Shown: in pieces, positions 7,901-16,164 of the stretch
Position numbering within the stretch: the first letter of the stretch is position 1
Layout of the letters: every line of letters begins with the position of its first letter
From: a virus
Reading direction: 5' to 3' (one strand)
Virus record (IMG/VR): IMGVR_UViG_3300017971_000588
Coordinates: 1 to 33,199 of that record
DNA: 33,199 nucleotides
The notes under the pieces: model-generated
Seen by the model: the letters and a program-made list of their open reading frames with translations, nothing else
Told to the model about the DNA's origin: nothing
Database searches by the model: none
Translations under genes and position numbers: made by a program

Positions 7901-9025
7901 AAGTACAGAAATAACAAAAGAGCCGGTAGTATCTGTAGCATATTTTAAATTTGTATTAGTTAAATCATTATATGAAATATGAACTTTATCAGATGAATCT
8001 ATATTAATTGATGAAAATCGGCCTACGTCTCCAGTACTATCTATAGTACTATCTACCCATGACCCGGATTTATTAGTTGCATATTTTAAATCCTGAGTTG
8101 ATGGAACTGTAACACCATCATAATATGATATATGCGCATAATCATTTGAATCAGTGTCAATTGATAATCCCTCAGTGACTAATCCTGCCGTAAAAATATC
8201 TGTATTAACCCAGCTACCAGTAGCATTAGTGGCATATTCGAGATTATCTGAATCGTCTGAAAAAGCTATGTGAATTTTATTCGACGTATCAACTGCTATT
8301 GAAGTTCCTATACTGGAATCACAATCACCTATCTCTGTTTTTGAAAAAGAGCCCGCTGTATTTTCTGCATATCTTATTTTTAAATTATCTAAATCTTTAT
8401 ATACTATATGTGCATAATTGTTTGAATCTAAATCTATATCTGATTCTGTATTTGTTGTAGAATTATCAACTGTAGTTGACGACCATATACCTGCAGTATT
8501 ATTTAAATAAATAACCTCATCATTTTCATTTATTAAAGCAACATGAATTTTATCATTAGAATCAATTCTCATTCTGCTATAATTTATTGAACTTGATGAT
8601 AAAATCAATTCTTTATTCCAGATATAATTCAAATTATTTAAATAGTACAATCCATTTAAAATATCATCATAATATATAATATGGGTTATACCATTTGAAT
8701 CTATATCTATAGAATTAGAATTATTACCTGTATTATCATTAAGTTTTTCTTTTACAGTATTAAAATTAAACCCGTTCAATCTTCCTGCTATAGTTTCATC
8801 GTCAATTGTTTTTATTAAAAAATTTAAATTTGAACTCGGTTCTGTTAAATCAGTAACCTGTGTTATTTCATACGGTGTACCAAATTTACGAACATATTTA
8901 GTGTTTGAGTCATTACTTGTTTCAACCGTTCGTAATGTTAAATCAGTCGTCGCACCTATAACGTTATTATCTGATTCTAAATATTCTTTTAAAAAATCAT
9001 AATCTATCTGTATTTTTTCTGCCAT
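4943..9025 (-). CDS. Very large tail-tip protein with propeller-like repeats and parallel beta-helix
   Basis: 1360 residues. After a 90-residue N terminus come seven repeats of about 47 residues (residues 100-410), each with IDxDSNxxxHIxY and then LxYATNxxGSW. Seven copies fit a seven-bladed propeller. Residues about 430-1100 resemble a DUF1565/NosD-type right-handed beta-helix (TGNDSTGDGTYQLPFLTIQ, then many short NxI/GI coils). The last 230 residues are a separate domain (QVKFTDVLGAQSLWAKAHKI), possibly the tail-attaching part. The slot after the tape measure is usually the distal tail protein. Roles in receptor or glycan binding are inferred. Confidence 0.75.
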   Translation of the reverse strand: MAEKIQIDYDFLKEYLESDNNVIGATTDLTLRTVETSNDSNTKYVRKFGTPYEITQVTDLTEPSSNLNFLIKTIDDETIAGRLNGFNFNTVKEKLNDNTGNNSNSIDIDSNGITHIIYYDDILNGLYYLNNLNYIWNKELILSSSSINYSRMRIDSNDKIHVALINENDEVIYLNNTAGIWSSTTVDNSTTNTESDIDLDSNNYAHIVYKDLDNLKIRYAENTAGSFSKTEIGDCDSSIGTSIAVDTSNKIHIAFSDDSDNLEYATNATGSWVNTDIFTAGLVTEGLSIDTDSNDYAHISYYDGVTVPSTQDLKYATNKSGSWVDSTIDSTGDVGRFSSINIDSSDKVHISYNDLTNTNLKYATDTTGSFVISVLDTDNTDTVKYSNLKTDSSDRINVVFNANELRAIYSISSITLIDSKAIYIQVDSFGGGTMDTTETIDTDVDPSGLTFNFPAETIADTKTVVYYLSSTTSTYYNSDLTIGGDRHTPTGTSSLPYFIVQDAIDDIGGAFTIVEILDSATYEETLLINDASTVLQSSLGQTPTLKSVEAGSRESREILHDGNNTDTIYVKKTGNDSTGDGTYQLPFLTIQHAHDNLGGKSYINILDSLEYNEDLDITNSITLEPAYGNIPILTGSGNNMTINTASAIISGFNVQYTGVSTSINPTSAGLDTEIYDCSIQSTTNGILIDSAPFSGLIKRNVIQKCSWGIRLTGTDDGSVFDGNVISRCTWGISLLPSSSPSGSVITNNIVYDCSQIGIELNGTDSGTCEDNTIFSNSKGLNIGTLTTGYTVRNIISYNNTTYDIEDEGSTHTITYSCWVTNSGFTSGAGNVNSDPIFCNDTVTPYKLGIASDSPCYRTGLSGADMGADLKHLEIQANDVVVNGIIFNGGEYTNNSIYLEDTTNYTGIEIRWCDVKEYQGIGVDLYDNDTNIESIISNCLVYNNGDGIKWAYGGNSLSESIVYNNSKFGLWSNYLTSTIDHCVFYLNQYGTYIESNSGVITITNSIYYDNSIYGIYSEISIQISYCCITDSVENIDISDSSNINDDPLFKDLTSGNEDFHLKSESGGFFIESPCVESASDGTDIGAYDTTRTITNVSWTKYVLDVNPTNMNIDAMSKGQVKFTDVLGAQSLWAKAHKISLPIKWADNRYTTETQRKKIQYLSSLIPTRENGKTKSECLIRVHLLPTTLIDTGTSATIDATAKTLTDSTKSLVENEMKGFNIAVKFDSGSNMVINATAKTGYVSGESWTVNEWTGYFLKYNGYTYYILSNTADTLTLSDPHSTLVSATITWSIEKYFEIEKNTDTVYTVIDNDSELVSGTYDYYVDFIICRVSNSKFQYSQPIYNYEKEHWKTGYSLMLEQA

Positions 9026-11367
9026 TATGCCTGACCTCTATTTATTAAATTAATTCCCATATCATCACCTGCCTCGACAAGTCCATTTAATAATTCTCGT
9101 GGATCTGTCTCAGGGATATTTATATTCTCTATTGTAACAACACTGCTTTTGCTGTTATTAGAATTATCAACCATTCCGCCATTCGCATATCCTGTATATG
9201 GTGAATTTGCAACGGCCATTTTTGATGTGCCTTTAAAACCGTTATTTATTGCATGTAACAATGGCAGTGTTTCGGATGTTACATTTTTTTTGCTTACAAT
9301 ATACTCTCCGCCCTCGGCTTCAACGTTTACCCCGCCCTGAGCATGTGAAGCACCTGATAACAAACCACCATCCTCGGCTTTCGGAACCAACCCGCCGTCT
9401 TCAAATATAAGCCCTATGCCACCGAGCGAAGCCATTATCGCCTTTGTTATCAATAGTTGTACAATCATTTTCCCTAATGCTATTATCATATCTTTCATAA
9501 AATCAATAAAGTTTTTTCTCCACATTTCACCAGCGAATATCATTTCTGTAATACCCTGTGCATAATTTGATACTGTTTGACCAATTGCCGTATTCCAGGC
9601 ATCTCTAAAAGCCTGTGCATTTTCTTCTGACTTTTCCCGTCTTTCCGCTTCTACTTTTGTTATTTTACCGACACCTTCTGTGTAAATTTTATTTTTATTA
9701 TATTCATGCTGTTTGTTTAATTGTTCGACTTTTATGTTGTATTCTTTTTGTGATATAAGTTTTTTATCTAAGTTATCTTTTAAATTTAACAATGCCTGAT
9801 CATACGCCTGATTTTCTCTCTCTATAGCAAGCTCTCTTTCAGACATTTCCGCTTCTCGACTTTCCTGTATATACTGATTAAATGCTTCAAGATTGGCTTT
9901 TGCTTTTTCTGTCACTCCGTTATTTTCATCTTTTGCATTGGTGTTATCGTTTGTTTTTTCAGTATCTTCTTCAAGTAGTTTTATCTTTTCTCTTATAACA
10001 TCTGCGAATCCTTTTGTCAATAATACTAATTTCTGTTCTATATCGCTACGCCCTTTTAAAGTTTTAGCGTATATATCAACTGCACTTGATTCATCCTGTG
10101 TTAATTTAATCGCCTCTATTCTGCTTTCATTTGACCCTTTCGCTAATATTGAAGCAGTTCTTGATACCTTTTCTCTACTCTCCTCTGCCCGTAGCCAAAA
10201 TCCAGCAGTTTTTAAATAATCTCTTGTCGCCTTGTCAAGCTTTATTATATCCCCTTCCTGTTCTAATAAAACATCTGTTAATTTTTCTGACCGTGTTTTA
10301 AAAAGTTCATTCTCCTGATTAACTCTTTTTTGATTAGATTGAAGTTCTTTATATCTTAAGCTAATATCTCTTATTTTCTCTACTATTTTTATTTCTATCA
10401 ATTCTTTATCAAGATTTGCTTCCCTCTCGGCCTGTTTGTTGTTATCTTTTCTTGCTTTTTCAAGTTTTTTTACAACATCTGAATGCTGACCCTGTAATTT
10501 TATTAAATCCATAGTCAAAGACGTCAAATCTTTTTCAGGGGTTAGCCATTCATTAAATTTACTTATGATAGGTGTTAAAAATGGTAAAATCTTTTGACCA
10601 AGAGCAACCCCTAAATTTTCTAAATTTGATGATAAAACTTTGCTCTGATTTGCAAAGGATTCTTGAGTCCTGATAAAATCGCCTTGAGCATCAGCCGACC
10701 CTTCCTGAATAAGTTTCAGAGCTGTTAACGCCTTAGTTTGAGCATCAACAACACCTTTGACCTTAACACCTGTATCTTCAAATATACGTTGTTTGATTGC
10801 TGTCTCATTTAATACAACACCATATTTTTTTGTTGTCTCAAAATTTCCAACAAGAGCCGATTGAATATCTGCCATAACCTGTGCAGTCGGCATATTATTA
10901 AATGAACCTAAATCAACTGACAACTTCGCAACTTCACTTGAGAATTGAGCGGCCGCTTCTCTCGATAATCCCATCGGAACGAGCAAGTCTTGAGTTGACG
11001 ACAGAAATTTTCTACTTTCAATAACAGACAACCCATAAGCTGATTCCAACTCTTTGGCCATTGCCTCGGCCTGTTTTTCAACACCTCGGAAAACAGTTCC
11101 GAATTTAGCGTTGACCTCTTGAAATTCTGAAGCCTTTTTTATACCAATTGAGAATACTTTTGTGACACCGACAACCGCACCAGCGACGGCTAACCACCCT
11201 GCTTTAAATTTTTTAAGTCCACTCTCGGACTTCTGCATGGTTTTTTGAGTTTCTTTTATATTTTTATCTGTTCCATCAACTGCTTTGTTGAATTTTTTTA
11301 ATCCAGTAATTGCCCCTTTTGAGTCCACTATTAAATCTATCTCTAATCGCTGGGTTGTTGTTGCCAT
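9025..11367 (-). CDS. Tail tape measure protein
   Basis: 780 residues. It scaffolds tail-tube assembly and sets tail length. The N-terminal 60 residues (LEIDLIVDSKGAITGLKKFN) are typical, followed by Ala/Gly-rich hydrophobic stretches (GWLAVAGAVVGVTKVFSIG) and long coiled coils (residues about 300-600, for example EKARKDNNKQAEREANLDKE). A hydrophobic region near 640-670 and glycine-rich end segments (SGASHAQGGVNVEAEGGEYI) follow. The last resembles tape-measure C termini seen in many siphophages. The stop overlaps the next gene as TAATG. Confidence 0.9.
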   Translation of the reverse strand: MATTTQRLEIDLIVDSKGAITGLKKFNKAVDGTDKNIKETQKTMQKSESGLKKFKAGWLAVAGAVVGVTKVFSIGIKKASEFQEVNAKFGTVFRGVEKQAEAMAKELESAYGLSVIESRKFLSSTQDLLVPMGLSREAAAQFSSEVAKLSVDLGSFNNMPTAQVMADIQSALVGNFETTKKYGVVLNETAIKQRIFEDTGVKVKGVVDAQTKALTALKLIQEGSADAQGDFIRTQESFANQSKVLSSNLENLGVALGQKILPFLTPIISKFNEWLTPEKDLTSLTMDLIKLQGQHSDVVKKLEKARKDNNKQAEREANLDKELIEIKIVEKIRDISLRYKELQSNQKRVNQENELFKTRSEKLTDVLLEQEGDIIKLDKATRDYLKTAGFWLRAEESREKVSRTASILAKGSNESRIEAIKLTQDESSAVDIYAKTLKGRSDIEQKLVLLTKGFADVIREKIKLLEEDTEKTNDNTNAKDENNGVTEKAKANLEAFNQYIQESREAEMSERELAIERENQAYDQALLNLKDNLDKKLISQKEYNIKVEQLNKQHEYNKNKIYTEGVGKITKVEAERREKSEENAQAFRDAWNTAIGQTVSNYAQGITEMIFAGEMWRKNFIDFMKDMIIALGKMIVQLLITKAIMASLGGIGLIFEDGGLVPKAEDGGLLSGASHAQGGVNVEAEGGEYIVSKKNVTSETLPLLHAINNGFKGTSKMAVANSPYTGYANGGMVDNSNNSKSSVVTIENINIPETDPRELLNGLVEAGDDMGINLINRGQA

Positions 11368-12047
11368 TTATTTTATCCTTTTACGCTGGCTCATTCTTGA
11401 TTTCCATTCCTGTTTCTTGCGTTCGCGTTCCATATATTCCTGTTTTGCAAAATCAAACTCATTTTCCCGCCTCATTAATAATTTAATTTTCAACAACGGG
11501 ATATTTAATCCGGTAACCGTTGGTAACGTGGCTTCAGAACTTGCTTTAAACCAGCCTTTTTTGAGGGCGTATGTATAGAGGTCTGTGATTGAGGACTCGT
11601 ATCTAATATCAGACTTCTCACTAATTCGACCTTTTTTTTTACACCATTGACATTAAATCGGTAAACATGAACGAAAATATCAATCATTTGCGGGACTTTG
11701 CAGTATTTCTCAAAATACGCCCTACTCATTCCCATAAAACCGACACTCTTTAAAAGTTTAATAAACGATCTACGGGCTTTCTTATTTGATAAACCCTGTT
11801 GTATTTGATTATACAACTTCGTCATTAAATCCTTGTCGGTGTATTCTTTGCCCTCTGTAGGCAAGGTTATATTACCGACAACGCTCTGAAAATGCTGTAT
11901 AATTTCAAGAAACTTTGGTATAAAAATATCATAGTAACGTGAAATTGACAGCATATCCAAAACGACAGGTTTTTTCTTTGGTCCAATGTGAACCACCTGT
12001 TTTTCTTCATTAAGAATCTCGATGTCTTCAAAAGTTATCTCTTTCAT
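11368..12047 (-). CDS. Tail assembly chaperone, -1 frameshift product (G-T type fusion)
   Basis: Predicted 226-residue fusion: 139 residues in frame 0, then 87 in the -1 frame. The shift site is A AAA AAG (11637-11631), the best-known slippery heptamer, within an A9 run. After slipping, the protein reads GRISEKSDIRYESSITDLYT and continues to a TAA at 11368, directly before the tape-measure ATG at 11367. The -1 frame has a TAA five codons before the site and no early ATG, so it cannot be reached except by frameshift. In lambda and most siphophages the same gene pair, G and G-T, uses this device. A missing A in the assembly is the alternative. Confidence 0.75.
11505..12047 (-). CDS. Tail assembly chaperone, short (frame-0) product
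   Basis: 180 residues from the ATG overlapping the tail-tube stop; an ATG 18 nt upstream has less context support. The first 139 residues are helical and acidic to mixed (ITFEDIEILNEEKQVVHIG, then KLYNQIQQGLSNKKARRSF), as in gpG-type chaperones that bind the tape measure. After an A9 run at 11632-11640, frame 0 continues only 41 more residues of low-complexity look. The -1 frame opens at the same point and runs to the tape-measure gene. See the longer product below. Confidence 0.75.
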   Translation of the reverse strand: MKEITFEDIEILNEEKQVVHIGPKKKPVVLDMLSISRYYDIFIPKFLEIIQHFQSVVGNITLPTEGKEYTDKDLMTKLYNQIQQGLSNKKARRSFIKLLKSVGFMGMSRAYFEKYCKVPQMIDIFVHVYRFNVNGVKKKVELVRSLILDTSPQSQTSIHTPSKKAGLKQVLKPRYQRLPD

Positions 12048-12565
12048 TATTTTCCAAATTTCCAATAAGCAAGATTCTTGTTAGTGTCCGATTCGCTTTC
12101 ATCGACCAATGCTTCGACTGTAAAAGGTATTTCGTTGTAATCTGTTCCACCTGTAGGAATTTCAGGAAAATCGGTCGACTTGCCCTGTAAAATTACAAAC
12201 TCAATACTTTTGTCGTCACGTCTTGTACCAACGAAAGTAAATTTCTTGATTGGGGGTTCAACAACATCTGTACCATAATCCAACTTGTCAAAACTCGGGT
12301 TAGATGCATCAAGTGTACCACCACGAGCCAACTGGAAAATTGAGGCTGTCCATTCCATAGCACTCAAAGAAATACCCATACCGAAACGGATTAAATCTTT
12401 ACGAACTAATGTCTGTGGAATACCCTCTAAAAATTCAGCAAATTCTGCTGTAAACTGAATAGGCTTTTCAGCACGAGTATAAAACGCTGGTAATGTTTCA
12501 TCGTCAATATAAACGTCTAAATCACCCAGAAAAAATTTGTCTTTTTCTTTTGGACTAAATGACAT
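12047..12565 (-). CDS. Major tail tube protein
   Basis: 172 residues, beta-rich: LGDLDVYIDDETLPAFYTR, then MEWTASIFQLARGG, then KKFTFVGTRRDDKSIEFVIL, then IPFTVEALVDES. Length and the beta strands around one helix fit the siphovirus tail-tube fold. Its position directly before a frameshifting chaperone gene and the tape measure is diagnostic in long-tailed phages. Its TAA overlaps the chaperone ATG (TAATG). Confidence 0.8.
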   Translation of the reverse strand: MSFSPKEKDKFFLGDLDVYIDDETLPAFYTRAEKPIQFTAEFAEFLEGIPQTLVRKDLIRFGMGISLSAMEWTASIFQLARGGTLDASNPSFDKLDYGTDVVEPPIKKFTFVGTRRDDKSIEFVILQGKSTDFPEIPTGGTDYNEIPFTVEALVDESESDTNKNLAYWKFGK

Positions 12566-13118
12566 AATTTAACTCCTCACATTTAAATTTTTTTAATTTA
12601 CTTTTTGGATTGAGATTTGTTATATTAGCCGTCCATTTGAAACGGTCAAAATCATCAACCCATTTATTTAACATACTGACAATCGCCTTGCTTTCTGCTT
12701 TGGTGATTTCAGTATTATATTTGCCCTCGTAATAATGAATTTTATCAGATACATAATAATCATATCCAATAAGATAAATATTATCAAACCCGATATACTG
12801 GGCTATTTGTAACGCCGTACACCCTGAATGTCTTGACCATCCGACCTCACGGTCAAAAACAAAGTTATAATCAACCCGATCATCTTTCAACTGTGAAATC
12901 AAAACACGATCATCTGTAATAGGATAACGGTCAATCCATTTCAAAAAATATTTATCTGCGAATACCTGATAATCAATATCAATATCCACAAAACATCTAT
13001 TGACAGCCATGACATTCCAATCAGACGGTATTAATGAAAATTCAAATTCATCAACAGAACACCCGCCCCCGATTATCAAACATGACCCTGTATTATGTAG
13101 TTCCGTAATCATCTTCAT
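12555..13118 (-). CDS. Sialyltransferase-like/DUF115-like Rossmann protein
   Basis: 187 residues. GSCLIIGGGCSVDEFEFSLI (11-30), then NVMAVNRCF (35-43), then SGCTALQIAQYIGFDNIYLI (98-117) with GYDYY following, then ITNLNPKS (166-173) match the landmark order of GT42 sialyltransferases and the related DUF115 group. In those families the glycine-rich N terminus and SGxxAL helix build the nucleotide-sugar pocket. It is shorter than CST-I type enzymes, and I cannot place the catalytic His. It sits between tail terminator and tail tube genes, overlapping both, an unusual place for a sugar enzyme. A sugar-transfer role is inference. Confidence 0.6.
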   Translation of the reverse strand: MKMITELHNTGSCLIIGGGCSVDEFEFSLIPSDWNVMAVNRCFVDIDIDYQVFADKYFLKWIDRYPITDDRVLISQLKDDRVDYNFVFDREVGWSRHSGCTALQIAQYIGFDNIYLIGYDYYVSDKIHYYEGKYNTEITKAESKAIVSMLNKWVDDFDRFKWTANITNLNPKSKLKKFKCEELNYVI

Positions 13119-13557
13119 ATGTCAAATTAATCTCAATCGTATGAACTAAATAATTACTGAACATTCGTTCCGTCGGTGTCGTTGTTGTTGCAGGCACAAT
13201 ATAACGTGGTAAACTACCAGACCCTAACTGCCGAGTACCGTCAAATTCATTAACTATCAATTCAACAAGATTATCAAAATCATTACTGGAATTGTCTTCA
13301 TCTTTCAATGAATATAAACCGACAATTTTAAAACTGTATTCACGTCGAACGAATATGCTGCCTGTTGCCTCAATCTCTGATACTGGTAAACCCTGCCATA
13401 ATATCAACCATGTATTTATACGTCCATTTGCATCTTTGAATAATTTATAAAATTCCTGCCAGTCAACTGTATTCCTGTTATATGTATGAACATTGCCTAT
13501 TCCAGTGACACTCTCAAGCCGTGTTTTAATTGCCGATTTCATATTTTCTAATGTCAT
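13093..13557 (-). CDS. Tail terminator/completion protein
   Basis: 154 residues of alpha/beta pattern: MKSAIKTRLESVTGIGNVHTY, then EYSFKIVGLYSLKDEDNSS, then LVELIVNEFDG, then HTIEINLTYEDD. Length, this order of elements and position after the gp10-like gene fit the gpU-like tail terminators, which cap the tail tube and set its end. Its 3' end overlaps the sialyltransferase-like gene by 26 nt. Confidence 0.7.
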   Translation of the reverse strand: MTLENMKSAIKTRLESVTGIGNVHTYNRNTVDWQEFYKLFKDANGRINTWLILWQGLPVSEIEATGSIFVRREYSFKIVGLYSLKDEDNSSNDFDNLVELIVNEFDGTRQLGSGSLPRYIVPATTTTPTERMFSNYLVHTIEINLTYEDDYGTT

Positions 13558-14081
13558 GACAATTTCTCCGCTACCTGTATATTAAACTGTTTGAATATCT
13601 TGTTTATTTCTGGTACAGATAATTCAAAACCTTTTTCAAAAAATTTCTGACCTTTTGTTGCTTTCTGTTTCTTCTTGCGTGCAACCAAAAATGCCACTTG
13701 TTTACTCGTAATCTTTGGATATTTTGCTCTCAATGAGGACCATAAAGCGCGTCCACCGGAACTTTTTTCAACCCATCTTTTAATTGACAGTTGACCTGTT
13801 GCCGATACAGGGGACGCTTTTCTCCCATCATTAACAGGCATTGCATATCGTTTTCCCGCAAATACTATACCAATGACGGATTGACCAGTTGATTTCACAT
13901 TACTATTTATAGAACTTCTTAAATCACCTGTCGCACCGACCGGGGCTTCGGATATTACATTTGATTCTATAATTGAAACAGCCCTGTTCATTGCCCTGAC
14001 CGCCTCCTGTTTTATTACAGCCATCCCATTTCGTAAGTCAAATAATTTAGTATTCGGCATTTTTACTTTCGCTTGAAACAT
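13554..14081 (-). CDS. HK97 gp10-like head-tail joining protein
   Basis: 175 residues matching the HK97-gp10/minor tail family: IIESNVISEAPVGATGDLRSSI, then VIGIVFAGKRYAMPVNDGRK, with basic residues near the C terminus. This protein joins the tail to the neck in siphoviruses. It overlaps the following tail-terminator gene by 4 nt. Confidence 0.8.
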   Translation of the reverse strand: MFQAKVKMPNTKLFDLRNGMAVIKQEAVRAMNRAVSIIESNVISEAPVGATGDLRSSINSNVKSTGQSVIGIVFAGKRYAMPVNDGRKASPVSATGQLSIKRWVEKSSGGRALWSSLRAKYPKITSKQVAFLVARKKKQKATKGQKFFEKGFELSVPEINKIFKQFNIQVAEKLS

Positions 14082-14083
14082 TT

Positions 14084-14428
14084 TTATCCTTTTGTATTGA
14101 TTATAATACTGACGCCACTAAAAACAGGATTCATTCCTGTGATCGTATATTTTAATCTTATATATTTTCCAAAATTATTACTGCGTATAACATTTTGACC
14201 AGCGGATGTAATTACAACAGAACTTTCAACATCATACCATGTATTATTATCGGGTGAACTTTGTAATTGAACCGTCATAGTAGGTGTATTTGATCCAGCA
14301 ACACCGCCTACATTAATATAAGCTATTAAATATTCGTGTTCAGATTTCCCTCTCGAGATTGTATTACCACTAACCGATATTGATTGATTATTAACCAAAG
14401 TTTCGGTAACGCTTAAAATCATTGACAT
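14084..14428 (-). CDS. Small beta-sandwich structural protein
   Basis: 114 residues, nearly all beta: TPTMTVQLQSSPDNNTWYDV and GKYIRLKYTITGMNP. The pattern of discoidin- or Ig-like virion proteins is clear, while an exact family is not. It is located in the connector cluster, so it is probably a head-decoration or head-tail joining component. Confidence 0.6.
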   Translation of the reverse strand: MSMILSVTETLVNNQSISVSGNTISRGKSEHEYLIAYINVGGVAGSNTPTMTVQLQSSPDNNTWYDVESSVVITSAGQNVIRSNNFGKYIRLKYTITGMNPVFSGVSIIINTKG

Positions 14429-14440
14429 ATTTTGCCTCCA

Positions 14441-15451
14441 TTAAAAAATATCTCTATCGTGAAACATGAAACTCTCTCCATAATTCCAAAAAGCGTCCAT
14501 GTCCTGTTCAATCACTTTTCCTGTAAACCTTTGTCTTATTTGTCTGTTGTATTCAGCCTCCAGCTTATCAGCCCGACTACTGGCCTCGTCGCCTCTCGTT
14601 CTGTATGAAACAACATCCGCATCAACGGTCGGATCATTTGTATTTAAATAATAATCAGCAATTGACCTCAAACATTTAGCGGCGGCTAAACAACAAACGG
14701 CATTTTTATCTGACTCAGGAACAGTAGTTCCAGAATCGTCAATAGTATTTCTCTTAGCAAATCTTACAGTAAACTCCTCACTGTCATTCGGAACTATATA
14801 TTCACGGAATCTGCACCATATATCCCCATCGTCCATTCTTGTAACTTCGTATGCATTATCATTCAAATATTGTGGTGGTACTTGACTCAATGGGTATTCT
14901 ATTTTAAATATCCACGAAAAATCATTTTCCCAGTTATTCAAACTGTCTGTTATATTAAAATATGTGTTTCCTGTACCTTCCAACTTGACCGCTTCTATAT
15001 ATGGTTTTCGTCTTGAATATTCTTTGACCGCATCTTTGATGTGCTCTTCATAATCAGAAGGATCACTCAAAATGCCCTTTTTATCCTGAACCTTTAATTT
15101 AACCAGTGAAACATATGAGGCCATTCCTGTTGTCGGGCTGGATGTTGACCTGATAAATGTTGATGCTGATAATATATTCTCAACACCATCAATAACAAAA
15201 TACCATTTATCTGTTATGCTACGACTGGATGTATTCCAGCTGGCAGATGTAATAACCTTATATGTTCCGGTTGCAATTTTCGTTATATTTGCAGTCAATA
15301 TTGTTTCAAGAATAGTCCCGCTATCAGTGTCTATAATCTCGACCTTTGTCACACTATCGGCATCAAATAAAGAACCTGTCCTGTCATATCTCAACTCAAA
15401 TCTTAAATCGAGTTGTTCATTGATAATTGCTCCGTCACGTCTTACACTCAT
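14441..15451 (-). CDS. Head-tail connector/neck protein with N-terminal beta domain
   Basis: 336 residues. The first 110 look like an Ig-like or BppU-like beta domain (NEQLDLRFELRYDRTGSLFD). The remainder is helical: KDAVKEYSRRKPYIEAVKLE, then KNAVCCLAAAKCLRSIADYY, then RTRGDEASSRADKLEAEYNR. The helical part resembles head-completion adaptor proteins of the gp6/gp15 type, which plug the portal after packaging. Its place between capsid and gp10-like genes fits. Assignment is by pattern and position. Confidence 0.6.
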   Translation of the reverse strand: MSVRRDGAIINEQLDLRFELRYDRTGSLFDADSVTKVEIIDTDSGTILETILTANITKIATGTYKVITSASWNTSSRSITDKWYFVIDGVENILSASTFIRSTSSPTTGMASYVSLVKLKVQDKKGILSDPSDYEEHIKDAVKEYSRRKPYIEAVKLEGTGNTYFNITDSLNNWENDFSWIFKIEYPLSQVPPQYLNDNAYEVTRMDDGDIWCRFREYIVPNDSEEFTVRFAKRNTIDDSGTTVPESDKNAVCCLAAAKCLRSIADYYLNTNDPTVDADVVSYRTRGDEASSRADKLEAEYNRQIRQRFTGKVIEQDMDAFWNYGESFMFHDRDIF

Positions 15452-16164
15452 TATACACCCTCGCCATTAAAGTTATCCTGTTTTATATTATCAACTTTCG
15501 TATTCGTGTCTTCAACAGTCGATTTAATAGAATCAATTTCCGTGTCTTTTGTTCCTGCCGTTAAAGTGCGTGTCGCATAAGCCCATATATCAGCAATAAT
15601 AGTGCCAAAACTTGTTAGTGTACGTGTTGAATAAGCCCAGATATCCGCAATCAATGTACCAAACGATGTCAATGTTCTTGTCGTATATGACCATATATCA
15701 GAAATCAATGTTGATAACGTTGTTATAATTGAATCGACTTTAGTTTCAATGTTTCCCGTGTCAACTAAAACATCCGAAACGTCTAATTGCAGATCATCAA
15801 CGTTTGTATCTATTGTATCAATTTTTGTTTCTATATTTGTTAAATCGGAATCCAAATCATCATTTGTATTATTCCGTATTTCGAATAATCCTGAATAATC
15901 AATCGCACCGCTCACAATAACTATATATTCAAACAGACCATTTGTATCCATTTCTCCGGCAGTGAAATCTATTGTATAATGTCCGTTATCTATTTCGTTC
16001 CAGTTATTTGTATCTATAGTTTTTGTAGTCCATGATGTCGCACCGTCTTTTCTATATTTACAAATTACATCACCAAAAACTTTTCCAGTCAATCCAGTCA
16101 AAAAATCAGATGAATCGATTAATATGACTGGTAATTCTCTTGCTACATTATTTTTTAATGGCAT
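15451..16164 (-). CDS. Virion protein with coiled coil and DIWxYxTRTLT repeats
   Basis: 237 residues. Residues 1-100 form a beta domain (TGLTGKVFGDVICKYRKDG). Residues 105-150 look coiled-coil (LTNIETKIDTIDTNVDDL). Residues 155-202 hold three 18-residue repeats built on DIWxYxTRTLTSFGT (15559-15702 in DNA). A short coiled coil closes the protein. The tryptophan-tyrosine repeat is a motif I associate with phage and prophage tail or fibre proteins. The layout (head domain, trimeric-like coil, repeat stalk) fits a short fibre or neck whisker. Its stop overlaps the next start. Confidence 0.7.
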   Translation of the reverse strand: MPLKNNVARELPVILIDSSDFLTGLTGKVFGDVICKYRKDGATSWTTKTIDTNNWNEIDNGHYTIDFTAGEMDTNGLFEYIVIVSGAIDYSGLFEIRNNTNDDLDSDLTNIETKIDTIDTNVDDLQLDVSDVLVDTGNIETKVDSIITTLSTLISDIWSYTTRTLTSFGTLIADIWAYSTRTLTSFGTIIADIWAYATRTLTAGTKDTEIDSIKSTVEDTNTKVDNIKQDNFNGEGV

